This document shows positions 15,606 through 24,195 of a stretch of 64,000 nucleotides of DNA, one piece after another (positions within the stretch are counted from its first letter, which is position 1; the number at the start of each line of letters is the position of its first letter). Below the pieces are notes generated by a model, which worked only from the letters and a program-made list of their open reading frames with translations, made no database searches and had not been told where the DNA came from. The stretch comes from Bradyrhizobium guangdongense. GTDB taxonomy: Bacteria; Pseudomonadota; Alphaproteobacteria; Rhizobiales; Xanthobacteraceae. The stretch is from the NCBI RefSeq assembly GCF_004114975.1, contig NZ_CP030051.1, positions 6,971,501 to 7,035,500 on the forward strand. Reading direction: 5' to 3'. The position numbers and the translations under genes are program-made.

Positions 15606-16307
15606 ATGGAACACCCGACATACAAGGTCGCCCTCATCGTCGGCGCCGGCGAAGGCCTGAGCGCCTCGCTGGCGCGGTTGCTGTCCGCGCAAGGCATCCG
15701 CGTCGCGCTGGCCGCGCGCAAGATCGAGAAGCTCGGTGCGCTCTGCAACGAGACCGGCGCCAAGGCCTATGCCTGCAATGCGACGGAGCCCGAGGAGGTC
15801 GAGCGCCTGTTTGGCCTGGTCGAGCGCGAGATCGGCACGCCCGACCTCGTCGTCTACAACGCCAGCGGCCGCGCGCGCGGGCCGTTCGTCGACCTCGTTC
15901 CGGCCGATGTCGCCAATGCGATCGCGGTCAGCGCCTATGGCGGCTTCCTGGTGGCGCAGCAGGCGGCGAAGCGCATGCTGCCGAACCAGCATGGCGCGAT
16001 CCTGTTCACCGGCGCCTCGGCCAGCGTCAAGGGCTATGCGCAGTCCGCCCCGTTCGCGATGGGCAAGTTCGCGCTGCGCGGGCTGGCGCAAAGCATGGCG
16101 CGCGAATTGTCACCGCAAGGCATCCACGTCGCGCATTTCGTCATCGACGGCGGCATCCGCAGCGCGGCGCGGACGGAAGCGCCCGACAAGCCGGATTCGA
16201 TGCTCGATCCCGATGCGATCGCAGAGAGCTATTGGAACGTGCTGCAACAGCCGCGCAGCGCCTGGAGCTGGGAGCTCGAGCTGCGGCCCTGGGTGGAGAA
16301 GTTTTGA
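15606..16307 (+). CDS. SDR-family protein with FxxxK in place of YxxxK
   Basis: A 233-residue short-chain dehydrogenase/reductase fold. The nucleotide motif is VGAGEGLSAS rather than the usual TGxxxGIG, and YNASG replaces NNAG. The catalytic serine is probably in FTGASASVKG. The site normally occupied by the catalytic tyrosine reads PFAMGK, so phenylalanine stands where tyrosine is expected while the lysine is kept. The fold is otherwise full length. The protein may be a reductase using another proton donor, or a non-catalytic binding protein. The ATG at 15606 follows GGGAGATCACACC. The next gene is a crotonase-family protein, separated by a palindromic repeat. Confidence 0.88.
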   Translation: MEHPTYKVALIVGAGEGLSASLARLLSAQGIRVALAARKIEKLGALCNETGAKAYACNATEPEEVERLFGLVEREIGTPDLVVYNASGRARGPFVDLVPADVANAIAVSAYGGFLVAQQAAKRMLPNQHGAILFTGASASVKGYAQSAPFAMGKFALRGLAQSMARELSPQGIHVAHFVIDGGIRSAARTEAPDKPDSMLDPDAIAESYWNVLQQPRSAWSWELELRPWVEKF

Positions 16308-16340
16308 GACAGTAGTTTGAGGCAATTACGTCACAACAAC

Positions 16341-16426
16341 CGTCATTGCGAGCGAAGCGAAGCAATCCAGGAATCTTTCGGCGGAACCAGTCTGGATTGC
16401 TTGGTCGCTTCGCTCCTCGCAATGAC
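16341..16426. repeat. palindromic repeat, second copy of the 3874 family
   Basis: It begins with the same CGTCATTGCGAGCGAAGCG and ends with CTCGCAATGAC. Compared with the 3874 copy, the right arm carries a small insertion (TTGGTCGCTTCGCTCCTCGC). It ends just ahead of the ribosome-binding site of the enoyl-CoA hydratase gene. Confidence 0.85.
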
Positions 16427-16444
16427 AAAGGAGAAGGAGACCGC

Positions 16445-17275
16445 ATGACCAGCGAAACCATCGTCGATACCGGCACCAACGAACTCCTCTGCGTCATCCG
16501 CGACCGCGTCGCGGTGATCACGCTGAACCGGCCGGAGGCGCGCAATTCACTGTCGGACGCGCTGACGCCGGCGCTGCGCACGATGATCCGCAGCTGCGGC
16601 GAGAGTGCGGATGTCGGCGCACTCCTGATCACCGGCGCCGGCGAAGCGTTCTGTGCCGGCGGCAACGTCAAGGGCATGGGCGCGCATCGCGACCCCAAGA
16701 AGCTGGAGATGTCGCTGGAGGATCGCATTGCCGATCTGCAGGAGCGGCAGCGGCTGCTCACCGGCGCGCTGGTCTCGGTACGCAAGCCGACCATCGCGGC
16801 GCTGCCCGGCCCCGCGGTCGGCGCCGGGCTCGCCATCGCGATGGCCTGCGACATCCGCATCGCCGCGCAATCGGCCTTTGTCGCCACCGGTTATGCCCGC
16901 ATCGCACTGTCGGGCGATTACGGCATCGCCTGGCTACTGACCCGCCTGGTCGGCACCGCACGCGCCCGCGAACTGATGTTCGCCGGCGATCGTGTCGATG
17001 CCGCGCGCGCGGAATCCATCGGTCTCGTCAATCGCGTCGTGCCCGACGACAAATTGCAGACCGAAGCCTTCGCGCTCGCCAGGTCTCTCGCCGAAGGCCC
17101 GCGCCTCGCGCTGCGCTACATGAAAGACAATCTCGACGAGGCCCTGCTGTTCGACTTCGAGACCGCCAGGGATCACGAAGCCGAGCGGCTGGTGCGCCTC
17201 ACCACGACCGCCGATCACAAGGAGGCCGTGCAGGCCTTCATCGAGAAGCGCAAGGCGCTGTTCACGGGGAAGTAG
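16445..17275 (+). CDS. Enoyl-CoA hydratase/isomerase family protein
   Basis: A 276-residue crotonase-fold protein. The first oxyanion-hole segment is GEAFCAGGNVKGMG and the second is in the LPGPAVGAGLAIAMACD helix region. The segment ARIALSGDYGIAWLLTRLVG lacks the glutamate usual at the first catalytic position of hydratases, while the ARELMFAGD segment keeps the second. The exact reaction (hydration, isomerisation or hydrolysis of an acyl-CoA) is therefore open. The ATG at 16445 follows AAAGGAGAAGGAGACCGC; the longer reading from 16346 starts inside a repeat and is rejected. It probably acts in fatty or aromatic acid breakdown. Confidence 0.9.
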   Translation: MTSETIVDTGTNELLCVIRDRVAVITLNRPEARNSLSDALTPALRTMIRSCGESADVGALLITGAGEAFCAGGNVKGMGAHRDPKKLEMSLEDRIADLQERQRLLTGALVSVRKPTIAALPGPAVGAGLAIAMACDIRIAAQSAFVATGYARIALSGDYGIAWLLTRLVGTARARELMFAGDRVDAARAESIGLVNRVVPDDKLQTEAFALARSLAEGPRLALRYMKDNLDEALLFDFETARDHEAERLVRLTTTADHKEAVQAFIEKRKALFTGK

Positions 17276-17285
17276 CCGGTCATCC

Positions 17286-17371
17286 GTAGCCCGGATGGAG
17301 CGCAGCGCAATCCGGGACCGCCAGCGCTTGCGGTACGAATCCCGGATTGCGCTGCGCTCCATCCGCGCTAC
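17286..17371. repeat. palindromic repeat, GTAGCCCGGATGGAGCGCAG type
   Basis: GTAGCCCGGATGGAGCGCAG and CTGCGCTCCATCCGCGCTAC are inverted arms, with ATCCGGGA/TCCCGGAT inside. It separates the convergent enoyl-CoA hydratase and acetyltransferase genes. Confidence 0.85.
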
Positions 17372-17400
17372 TCGGTTCACGCCGAATTTGGGTCCTGCGC

Positions 17401-17438
17401 AAAAAAAAGCCCGGCTCTGGCTTGGCCAGGCCGGGCTT
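17401..17438 (-). terminator. Rho-independent terminator of the acetyltransferase gene
   Basis: On the minus strand AAGCCCGGC and GCCGGGCTT form a 9-bp stem with a 12-13 base loop that can itself pair (TGGCC/GGCCA), followed by a run of T. It begins ten bases after the stop codon at 17448. Confidence 0.9.
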
Positions 17439-17447
17439 GCAGTCGTG

Positions 17448-18071
17448 TCAGGCCGAGGCTGAGGGGCTATCGGCCTGACGGGAAAGGGCGGCGAGACGCC
17501 AGCTCGCGCAGGGAATGTCCTTTGGCGCGCGGTGGATCTCCTTGTCGAAGCGCACCAGCTTCCAATCATCGGGATGATTGACCAAGCCGAAGCCGGATTT
17601 GCGCGCGAGCGAGATCATGGTTTGGTTGGAGCGCAGCGTGTCGGCGAACATGTGCTCGGCGCCGAGCGCCGCGGCGCGGCATTCGAGGTTCTTCATCAGT
17701 GCGGTGGCGATGCCGTGGCCCTGCCAGCGGTCATCAACCGACAGGCCGAATTCGAGCGTCGACGTCTCGGCATGCAGGGCATAGCGCGCCTCGGCGACGA
17801 TGATCTCGAAGCCGTCGACCATCCTGGTGACGACCACGGTGAAACGATCGCGCTCACCCACCTGAAGAAAATCGTTCAGCAGACCCTTGGGCAATTCACT
17901 GATCGCACCGAAGAAGCGGTTGTAGCGCGAGCGGGTCGAGAGCGAACGGACATAGTGTTGAAGCTCCTCGGTATCGCGGGGCTCGACGAAGCGAACGTTG
18001 ATCGCCTCTCCGTCGCGGGTGCGCAACGTATCGGAATATTGCTTCAGGTCTTCCAGACGATAAGTGCCCAT
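17448..18071 (-). CDS. GNAT-family N-acetyltransferase
   Basis: A 207-residue GNAT-fold protein. The acetyl-CoA pyrophosphate-binding motif is DRWQGHGIATALM (about residues 115-127), preceded by the strand segment STLEFGLSV. The N-terminal part contains RSRYNRFFGAISELP, a segment also found in the acetyltransferase domains of acetyl-CoA-synthetase-like Pat enzymes, so a protein-lysine acetyltransferase role is possible. No membrane segment is seen. It ends at a clear terminator and lies downstream of the DUF1127 gene on the same strand. The substrate is not visible from the sequence. Confidence 0.9.
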   Translation of the reverse strand: MGTYRLEDLKQYSDTLRTRDGEAINVRFVEPRDTEELQHYVRSLSTRSRYNRFFGAISELPKGLLNDFLQVGERDRFTVVVTRMVDGFEIIVAEARYALHAETSTLEFGLSVDDRWQGHGIATALMKNLECRAAALGAEHMFADTLRSNQTMISLARKSGFGLVNHPDDWKLVRFDKEIHRAPKDIPCASWRLAALSRQADSPSASA

Positions 18072-18138
18072 GATGCGTGCCCAGGAGACGAGGGACCGCC
18101 GGCGCCCCTGTGCTCAGGCGGCGCCGGCCTGGCGGCCA

Positions 18139-18342
18139 TCAGGCCCGCCAGAAGGGTTTGTCAGCCTCGTAGGCAACGTCGGACCAGGACAGACCAACGT
18201 CGTGCAGATCGCGGGCGGTCCAGTTGGTCAGTTCGCGCCTGTTGCGATAGCGCTCATGCCAGAGATGGAGCGTCTCACTAACCTGCTGGATCAGGCCTGC
18301 TGCATGATGATTTGTCATCGAATTGTCGGTCAACGTAGACAT
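18139..18342 (-). CDS. DUF1127 small protein
   Basis: A 67-residue protein whose C-terminal 45 residues form the DUF1127 helix-turn-helix-like module: RRELTNWTARDLHDVGLSWS followed by DV and KPFWRA. Small DUF1127 proteins of alphaproteobacteria have been linked to RNA turnover and phosphate or stress regulation. The ATG at 18342 has AAGGAG seven bases upstream. It is divergent from a GcvA-type LysR regulator with a 110-base gap, a pairing that recurs in many rhizobia. The regulator probably controls this gene. Confidence 0.9.
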   Translation of the reverse strand: MSTLTDNSMTNHHAAGLIQQVSETLHLWHERYRNRRELTNWTARDLHDVGLSWSDVAYEADKPFWRA

Positions 18343-18452
18343 TTTCAGCTCCTTGAGCTAACTTGACCGCTAATATCTGCCTGTGAGTGCGCTGCGACAA
18401 ACGACAATTTGTACTCCTTCGCATGAATTAAGCTCATGTATCCTGCTGCCAA
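18343..18452. promoter_or_regulatory. shared divergent promoter region, DUF1127 and LysR genes
   Basis: 110 bases of relatively AT-rich DNA separate the two divergent start codons. LysR regulators usually bind such shared regions at a T-N11-A site; I see no single unambiguous site, so only the region is marked. Confidence 0.55.
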
Positions 18453-19346
18453 ATGACTGCCAGATTGCCTTCCCTGAACGGATTGCGGGCCTTTGAGGCC
18501 GCCGCGCGCCATCTCAGCTTCACGTTGGCCGCAAGCGAGCTGAACGTGACCCAGACCGCGATCAGCCATCAGATTCGGCGCCTCGAGGAGGAGCTCGGCA
18601 TCCGCCTGTTCATCCGGCAGAACCGCGCGCTGGCGCTGACCCCCGAAGCGCGTGACTATCTCCCCGGTGTCCGCGCCGCCTTCAACGACCTCCGCCTTGC
18701 CACCGACCGGCTGCTGCGCAAGGACGACGACAGGGTGCTGACGGTCTCGACGATCGCTTCACTGGCCGCGAAATGGCTGCTGCCGCGTCTGACCGATTTC
18801 CAGGAGACCCATCCCGGCATCGACGTCCGCATCACCACCTCGACCAGCCTCGTCGACTTCCAGCGCGACAATGTCGATGCCGCGATCCGCTACGGCCGCG
18901 GCCAGTGGCCGGGCGTTCGCGCCGAGTGGCTGATGGCGGACGAGCTGTTTCCGGTGTGCAGTCCCTCCCTCCTTCGCAGCGACAAATCGCTGCGCACGCC
19001 GGAGGACCTGAAGGATCATGTGCTGCTGCATACCAACAACAGCGATGACTGGCGGCTCTGGCTGACGGCGGCAGGCCTGCCCGCCGGCATTTCACGGCAG
19101 CCCGGCATCACCTTCGACATGACCTTCATGACGGTGCAGGCGGCGATCGACGGCATGGGCGTGGCGATGGGCCGGACCTCCTACGTTCAGGATGACATCG
19201 CCAAGGGCCGGCTGGTGGTGCCCTTCAAGATCGCGCTGCCGGCGGACGCCGGCTTCTATCTGGTCTCGCCGGAGGGCCGCCGCGAGGCGCCGAAGCTCGC
19301 CGCCTTTCGCCAATGGATGGTCGCCGCAACCCAGAATAAAGCCTGA
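18453..19346 (+). CDS. GcvA-type LysR-family transcriptional regulator
   Basis: A 297-residue LysR regulator. The winged helix-turn-helix is in residues 5-65 (LNGLRAFEAAARHLSFTLAA, then SELNVTQTAISHQIRRLEEE), which is the GcvA subgroup pattern. The C-terminal effector-binding domain spans about residues 90-295 with the typical VDAAIRYGRGQWPG and DELFPVCSP segments. The inducer is unknown. It is divergent from the DUF1127 gene, its most likely target, and may also influence the MFS gene that follows 143 bases downstream on the same strand. Confidence 0.93.
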   Translation: MTARLPSLNGLRAFEAAARHLSFTLAASELNVTQTAISHQIRRLEEELGIRLFIRQNRALALTPEARDYLPGVRAAFNDLRLATDRLLRKDDDRVLTVSTIASLAAKWLLPRLTDFQETHPGIDVRITTSTSLVDFQRDNVDAAIRYGRGQWPGVRAEWLMADELFPVCSPSLLRSDKSLRTPEDLKDHVLLHTNNSDDWRLWLTAAGLPAGISRQPGITFDMTFMTVQAAIDGMGVAMGRTSYVQDDIAKGRLVVPFKIALPADAGFYLVSPEGRREAPKLAAFRQWMVAATQNKA

Positions 19347-19489
19347 AAAATCATCAGCTTCCGCCGCGAAATGGGTTGACTCGCAACGTCCCGCGCGAGA
19401 GGGGTAGCCAGATTGCCGCAGCAGCAATTTGTCGCCTTGCCGTGAAATGAGTTCCGGTCCGGCCACGTCTCGAAAGGGAGTAAACGCTC

Positions 19490-20830
19490 ATGGCTGGACC
19501 AGCCACCAATCCGCCTGCAATCAAGTCGCGCATCGGCGCGATCCTGCGCGCCACATCGGGCAATTTTCTCGAACAGTTCGATTTCTTCCTGTTCGGCTTC
19601 TACGCGCAGGATATCGCGAAGGCGTTCTTCCCGGCTGCAGACGACACCGCGGCCCTGCTCAATGCGTATGGCGTGTTCTGGCTCGGCGCGCTGATGCGCC
19701 CGGTGGGCGCGATCGTGCTTGGTGCCTATATCGACCGTATCGGCCGGCGCCAGGGGCTGATCTTCACACTCGCGCTCATGGCGCTCGGCACCGTGGTGAT
19801 CGCGTTCTGCCCGTCTTACGCAGCGATCGGTGTTGCCGCCCCGGTCATCGTGCTGATCGGCCGCTTGATCCAGGGCTTCTCTGCCGGCGTGGAGCTCGGC
19901 GGCGTTTCCGTCTATCTCTCCGAGATCGCCACGCCCGGCAATCGCGGCTTCTACACCTCGTTCCAATCATCCAGTCAGCAGGTCGCGATCTTCGTCGCAG
20001 CGATCATCGGCTTCATCCTGAGGGAGCTCATTCCCGGCGACACCTTCCTGGATGTGATCGGGGGCGTTGCAAAGTGGCGTATCCCGTTCTTCGTCGGCTG
20101 CATCATCATCCCGGTCATTTTCTTCCTGCGGCGCTCGCTCGAGGAAACGCCGGCCTTCCTGGCCATGAAGAAGCACCCGACCGCGCGCGAAGTTTTCGCA
20201 TCGGCGATCGCGAACTGGCGCATCGTCATTCTCGGCATGATGATCGCCGTGCTGACCACCACGACCTTCTACTTCATCACGGTGTACGCCCCGGGCTTCG
20301 GCAAGCAGCTCAATCTGTCGCCGACCGGAACGCTGTTGGTGACGCTTCTCGTTGCTGTCACCAACTTCATCTGGAATCCGGTCGGCGGCGCGCTGTCCGA
20401 CCGCATTGGCCGCAAACCGGTGCTGGTGACGATCGCGGCCCTGTCATTCCTGACGGCCTACCCCGCCCTGTCCTGGCTCGCGGCAGCTCCCACACTCGGG
20501 AAGCTGCTGGCTGTTCAGATGATGTTCTCGCTCTACTTCGGCGTCTACAGCGGCACGATGCTGGGATGCCTGGTCGAGATCGTGCCGGCTCATGTCCGTA
20601 CCACCTGCTTCTCGATCGCGTTCGCCTTGGCCGCGGGCATCTTCGGCACGTCGACGCCCGCGGTGGCGACCAAGCTGATCAGCATGACCAACGGCGACAA
20701 GGCCTCGCCGGCGTACTGGCTCATGTTCGGCGCGGCGCTCGGCATCATCGCCGCACTCGCCGTTTATCGCGGGGGCAAGCAGGCGGTGCCGACCTATGAC
20801 ACGGCTACCGAGCCGGCGACGGGGCGTTGA
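19490..20830 (+). CDS. MFS transporter, metabolite:H+ symporter type
   Basis: A 446-residue inner-membrane transporter with 12 predicted helices. It starts with a cytoplasmic segment then [20 protein letters not shown], the signature of the metabolite:H+ symporter branch (citrate, tricarballylate, dicarboxylates). The loop motifs [11 protein letters not shown] between helices 2 and 3 and [11 protein letters not shown] in the second half are the MFS signature repeats. The ATG at 19490 follows AAAGGGAGTAAACGCTC. It is convergent with the Rieske/amidohydrolase operon. A carboxylate substrate, possibly one handled by that operon, would fit but is not proven. Confidence 0.92.
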   Translation: MAGPATNPPAIKSRIGAILRATSGNFLEQFDFFLFGFYAQDIAKAFFPAADDTAALLNAYGVFWLGALMRPVGAIVLGAYIDRIGRRQGLIFTLALMALGTVVIAFCPSYAAIGVAAPVIVLIGRLIQGFSAGVELGGVSVYLSEIATPGNRGFYTSFQSSSQQVAIFVAAIIGFILRELIPGDTFLDVIGGVAKWRIPFFVGCIIIPVIFFLRRSLEETPAFLAMKKHPTAREVFASAIANWRIVILGMMIAVLTTTTFYFITVYAPGFGKQLNLSPTGTLLVTLLVAVTNFIWNPVGGALSDRIGRKPVLVTIAALSFLTAYPALSWLAAAPTLGKLLAVQMMFSLYFGVYSGTMLGCLVEIVPAHVRTTCFSIAFALAAGIFGTSTPAVATKLISMTNGDKASPAYWLMFGAALGIIAALAVYRGGKQAVPTYDTATEPATGR

Positions 20831-20831
20831 T

Positions 20832-20939
20832 CGTCATTCCGGGGCGCGACAAAGTCGCGAGCCCGGAATCCATTTCTCCCAGCATTGCTGACGCACGATG
20901 GATTCCGGGCTCGATGCTGCGCATCGCCCCGGAATGACG
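20832..20939. repeat. palindromic repeat, CGTCATTCCGGGGCGCGACA type
   Basis: CGTCATTCCGGGGCG and CGCCCCGGAATGACG are inverted ends, with GAGCCCGGAATCCAT and ATGGATTCCGGGCTC inside. It fills the gap between the convergent MFS and Rieske genes. Confidence 0.85.
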
Positions 20940-20947
20940 GAAGGGAC

Positions 20948-21361
20948 TTACAGCTCCACCACCACGTAATCGCTCTCGACCGTCACTGGGATCGTCTCGG
21001 CCACATACGGGCCCTTCACCACACTGGCGCCAGGCTCGACATGGGCTGGATAGGCCTTCACCCGGAAGCGCCGGGGATCGCAGTAGGACTGGCCCGTGCG
21101 GATGTCGAACTCCCAGCCATGCCAGGGACAGCGGATGATCTCGCCGAGTTTTGTATATTCGATCTCGCCGGGATCCCTGGACTGCGCAAGTCCGATCAAC
21201 GGGCCTTCGCACAAGGCCGCCCCCTGGTGCGGACAGCGGTTCATCAGGCCGAAATACTCGCCCTTGATGTTGAAGACGGCGATCGGCCGTCCGTCGATCT
21301 CCAGCAACTTTCGCGTCCCCGGCGGAAGCTCATTGACCGGCGCAATCACATGACGCGCCAT
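20948..21361 (-). CDS. Rieske [2Fe-2S] ferredoxin-like protein
   Basis: A 137-residue Rieske protein with the cluster ligands in RCPHQGAALC and RCPWHGWEFD. No oxygenase catalytic domain is attached, so it is a small Rieske ferredoxin or an accessory protein rather than a complete oxygenase. The ATG at 21361 overlaps the stop codon of the upstream amidohydrolase gene by one base (TGATG), which indicates translational coupling. It is the last gene of a minus-strand operon with two amidohydrolase-family genes and may deliver electrons to an oxygenase encoded elsewhere. Confidence 0.92.
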   Translation of the reverse strand: MARHVIAPVNELPPGTRKLLEIDGRPIAVFNIKGEYFGLMNRCPHQGAALCEGPLIGLAQSRDPGEIEYTKLGEIIRCPWHGWEFDIRTGQSYCDPRRFRVKAYPAHVEPGASVVKGPYVAETIPVTVESDYVVVEL

Positions 21362-22470
21362 CAAGCTATTCCGTAGAGCTTCTTGGCATTGCCGAGATAG
21401 AACGCCTCGCGATTGGCTTCGCTGACGCCCGCCGGCAGCACGCGGGACGGCTCGTCATAATCCCAATGCGGATAGTCGGTCGCGAACAGCAGCCGATCCC
21501 AGCCGATCCAGTTGATGACGTCGAACAGATCTTCGCGCCGCTCCGGATCTTCCATCGGCTGGGTGGTCCACCACACCTGCTCGCGGATATATTCGGACGG
21601 CGGCCGCTTGACGTGCGGCACCTCGCTGCGCAGTCGCTGCCAGACCTTGTCGAGGCGCCAGGCCAGCGACGGCGCCCAGCCGAAGCCGGCCTCGATCATC
21701 ACCATCTTCAGCTTGGGGAAACGCTCGAACACGCCTTCCAGCACGAGACTGGCCAGCGCCGATTGCTGGCACTGCGAATGGCCCACCATCTCCTCGATGT
21801 AATAGGACGGCCAGCCCGACGGCGTGATCGGATTGCCGCCGAAGCCGAAGGCGTGCACGCCGACCGGAAGGCCCGCCTCTTCCGCAGCCTGATAGATCGG
21901 CCAATAACGGCGCTGGCCGAGCGGCTCGACGTTGCGGCTCAGCAGCAGCACCTGCACGAAGTTCTTGTCGCCGGCGCGCTCGCGGATCTCGGCGGCCGCC
22001 GACAAGCCATCCTCATTGCCGACGACAATGGACGCCTTGAGCCGCTTGTCCTTGCTGGTCCATTTGTCGATCTGCCAGTCGTTGATCGCCGAGCACAGCG
22101 CAGCCGAGAGCTCGTGGTTGCGAATGCCCTGCCCGGTACCCAGCGGATTAAGCACGCCGAGCTGCACATTGTTGCGGTCGAGCAGCTGCTTCTGCATGAA
22201 GGAGAGCGACGAGCCCTGCGGCCCGCCTTCCGGCGGATAGGCATCGCGGCGCGAGGCGTTGGGTTGGGCCTTCGGATAGGGCGGGCCTTCCATCATGCCC
22301 TGATAGGCATGGACACCGTAGACTTCGAGGTGATGTTGCCAGCGCTTGGCGAGGTAGGGATAAAGCTCGGTCCGGGTGGCACGTGCCGGATGGATGTCGC
22401 AGTCCGCAATCGCGGTCTTTGATGTCAGAGGGGAAGCAGTTTCTTGGCTCTCGCGGAACTGGATATTCAT
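21361..22470 (-). CDS. Amidohydrolase-2 family protein (decarboxylase-like) B
   Basis: A 369-residue TIM-barrel metal-dependent hydrolase of the amidohydrolase-2 (ACMSD-like) family. Visible motifs are DCDIHPA near residue 25 (the strand-1 DxH), GVHAFGFGG in the middle, VMIEAGFGWAP and FATDYPHWDYD, which carries the last metal aspartate. Known members decarboxylate or hydrolyse aromatic acids. It is about the same length as its paralogue at 22496 and lies directly downstream of it on the same strand. Its stop overlaps the Rieske start. Substrate unknown; an aromatic or heterocyclic carboxylate is likely. Confidence 0.9.
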   Translation of the reverse strand: MNIQFRESQETASPLTSKTAIADCDIHPARATRTELYPYLAKRWQHHLEVYGVHAYQGMMEGPPYPKAQPNASRRDAYPPEGGPQGSSLSFMQKQLLDRNNVQLGVLNPLGTGQGIRNHELSAALCSAINDWQIDKWTSKDKRLKASIVVGNEDGLSAAAEIRERAGDKNFVQVLLLSRNVEPLGQRRYWPIYQAAEEAGLPVGVHAFGFGGNPITPSGWPSYYIEEMVGHSQCQQSALASLVLEGVFERFPKLKMVMIEAGFGWAPSLAWRLDKVWQRLRSEVPHVKRPPSEYIREQVWWTTQPMEDPERREDLFDVINWIGWDRLLFATDYPHWDYDEPSRVLPAGVSEANREAFYLGNAKKLYGIA

Positions 22471-22495
22471 CGCCTTGCCTCCTTTGGCAGCGGGC

Positions 22496-23554
22496 TCATT
22501 TCAGGCGGGGATAGGTCGCATGTGGATTGTCGATCATGATCTTGCGCACGAGATCGGGGGCGAGCCCCTCGGGCAGCGCATCCTGGCCGTCGAACTGCCA
22601 GTGCGGATAGTCCGTGGAGAATAGGACCAATTCGTCGGACTGCATATGCTCAAACAGGCGATTTAATGTCGCCGTGTCCGGCGGCGCATCAAATGGCTGT
22701 AATGAGAAGCGGATGTTGCTGCGCACAATCTCGAGCGGCGCGCGATCGACCCATGGCGTCTCCATCCGCACGCCGCGCCAGAACTTGTGCAATCGCCAGA
22801 GATAAGGCGAGATCCAGGAGACGCCGGATTCCAGCATCACCATTTTCAGCCGCGGATATTTGGCGAATACGCCTTCCACGATCAGACTGGTGAGCTGGGT
22901 CTGGAACGCCTGGGCCTGACCGACATAATCCTCGATGTGGTAGGAACCCCAACCCACTGCGGTCGGAGGGTTGTGATAGGCGGAACCGGCGTGGATACCC
23001 ACCGGCAGATCGTGTCGTTCGGCCGCCTCGTAGATCGGCCACAGCGCGCGCTTGCCGAGCGGGGTGTCGCCCATGACCAGCATCAGCACCTGCACGAAGC
23101 GCCTGTCCCCTGCGCAGCGCTCGATCTCGGCGACGGCTCTCTCGATGCTTTGGGTCGGGATGACGATCGAGCCACGCAGGCGGGACTCGCGATCGAGCCA
23201 CTCCTTTGCCAGCCATTCGTTGACCGCGCGGCAGAAGGCAGCCTGCATGTCCTCCGAAAACACCATCTGCACGCCGTAAAGCGGATTGCAGATCGCGAAC
23301 TCGAGCTGGAAGGGATCGAGCACGTGGCGCTGCATGTCCTGCAGCCTCTCGCCGGGCTTTCCGTTCTCGGGACGCCAGTCGGGTCGCGCGGTGATCGGCG
23401 AGTTCTGCGGATAGGACTGCGAGACGAGGTCGACCATGCCGCGCGTCGTCACCTGATCGCGCCAATAGTCGTTCAGGTACGGCAGCAGGCTGGTCAGATG
23501 CGGCACGGCCGGATGCACATCGCAGTCCACCCCACCGGGGATCAGGGACGTCAT
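22496..23554 (-). CDS. Amidohydrolase-2 family protein (decarboxylase-like) A
   Basis: A 352-residue paralogue of the next gene downstream. It begins MTSLIPGGVDCDVHPAVPHL, so the DxH strand-1 metal motif is at once after the start, followed by GIHAGSAYHNPP, VMLESGVSWISPYLWRLHKF and FSTDYPHWQFDGQDA. The ATG at 23554 has AGAAGG upstream; the longer frame begins with a TTG at 23608 and I do not favour it. It is the first gene of the amidohydrolase A - amidohydrolase B - Rieske operon. Two paralogous barrels in tandem may form a heteromer or act on successive substrates. Confidence 0.9.
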   Translation of the reverse strand: MTSLIPGGVDCDVHPAVPHLTSLLPYLNDYWRDQVTTRGMVDLVSQSYPQNSPITARPDWRPENGKPGERLQDMQRHVLDPFQLEFAICNPLYGVQMVFSEDMQAAFCRAVNEWLAKEWLDRESRLRGSIVIPTQSIERAVAEIERCAGDRRFVQVLMLVMGDTPLGKRALWPIYEAAERHDLPVGIHAGSAYHNPPTAVGWGSYHIEDYVGQAQAFQTQLTSLIVEGVFAKYPRLKMVMLESGVSWISPYLWRLHKFWRGVRMETPWVDRAPLEIVRSNIRFSLQPFDAPPDTATLNRLFEHMQSDELVLFSTDYPHWQFDGQDALPEGLAPDLVRKIMIDNPHATYPRLK

Positions 23555-23697
23555 GACGTCTGCCTTCTCACGTTTCCTCGCCTGGCTCTTCTTGTCTCCA
23601 TCATTCAAGCAGGCCTGCCCGTCGCCCGCAACTCGGCCAAGGCTTCCGTCATATGCTAGGAAGGCGGAGCTCGGATGCGAGGGAACAGGGGTACGGG

Positions 23698-24183
23698 ATG
23701 AAAGAGCTCATCGGCATTGCGGAACAGGCGGCCGCCAAACTGATCGCGCGCAAAGAGACTCTCGCAGTCGCGGAATCCTCGGCCGGCGGGCTGATCGCGG
23801 CCAGCCTGCTCGCGGTGCCCGGCGCCTCCGCCTATTTCCTCGGAGGCGCGGTGGTCTACACCCGCGATGCCCGACGCGTGCTGATGGATATTTCGGATGA
23901 AGGAATGAAGGGCTTTCGCTCCTCATCGGAGCCGTACGCCAGACTGCTGGCCGAACAGATGCGCGGCCGCTTCAGCTCCGACTGGGGCCTGTCCGAGACC
24001 GGCGCCGCCGGCCCGACCGGCAACCGCTACGGCGATGCCGCCGGCCATAGCTGCATGGCGGTGGCGGGACCTGCGGCCGAGGTGATGACGCTGGAAACCG
24101 ATAGCAACGACCGATTCGCGAATATGCAGGTGTTCGCGGCGACGGCGCTGAAATTGTTGCTGAAGAAATTGGAGGGGCGGTGA
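23698..24183 (+). CDS. CinA C-terminal domain protein (NMN amidase family)
   Basis: A 161-residue protein made only of the CinA C-terminal domain, which deamidates nicotinamide mononucleotide in the pyridine-nucleotide salvage cycle. The family motif reads AVAESSAGGLIAASLL (more often AESCTGG in PncC), followed by FLGGAVVYTRDARR and LSETGAAGPTGNRYGD. The cysteine of the common AESCTGG form is serine here, which leaves the activity uncertain. The ATG at 23698 gives the usual MKELIGIAEQAAAKL start. It is divergent from the amidohydrolase operon and convergent with the DUF1488 gene, 13 bases apart. Confidence 0.88.
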   Translation: MKELIGIAEQAAAKLIARKETLAVAESSAGGLIAASLLAVPGASAYFLGGAVVYTRDARRVLMDISDEGMKGFRSSSEPYARLLAEQMRGRFSSDWGLSETGAAGPTGNRYGDAAGHSCMAVAGPAAEVMTLETDSNDRFANMQVFAATALKLLLKKLEGR

Positions 24184-24195
24184 CAGCCGGCCTAC

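Noticed and set aside
17280..17400. possible tRNA or small RNA gene in the gap before the acetyltransferase
   Set aside because: The structure is explained by a dispersed palindromic repeat and a terminator; there is no cloverleaf or T-arm signature.
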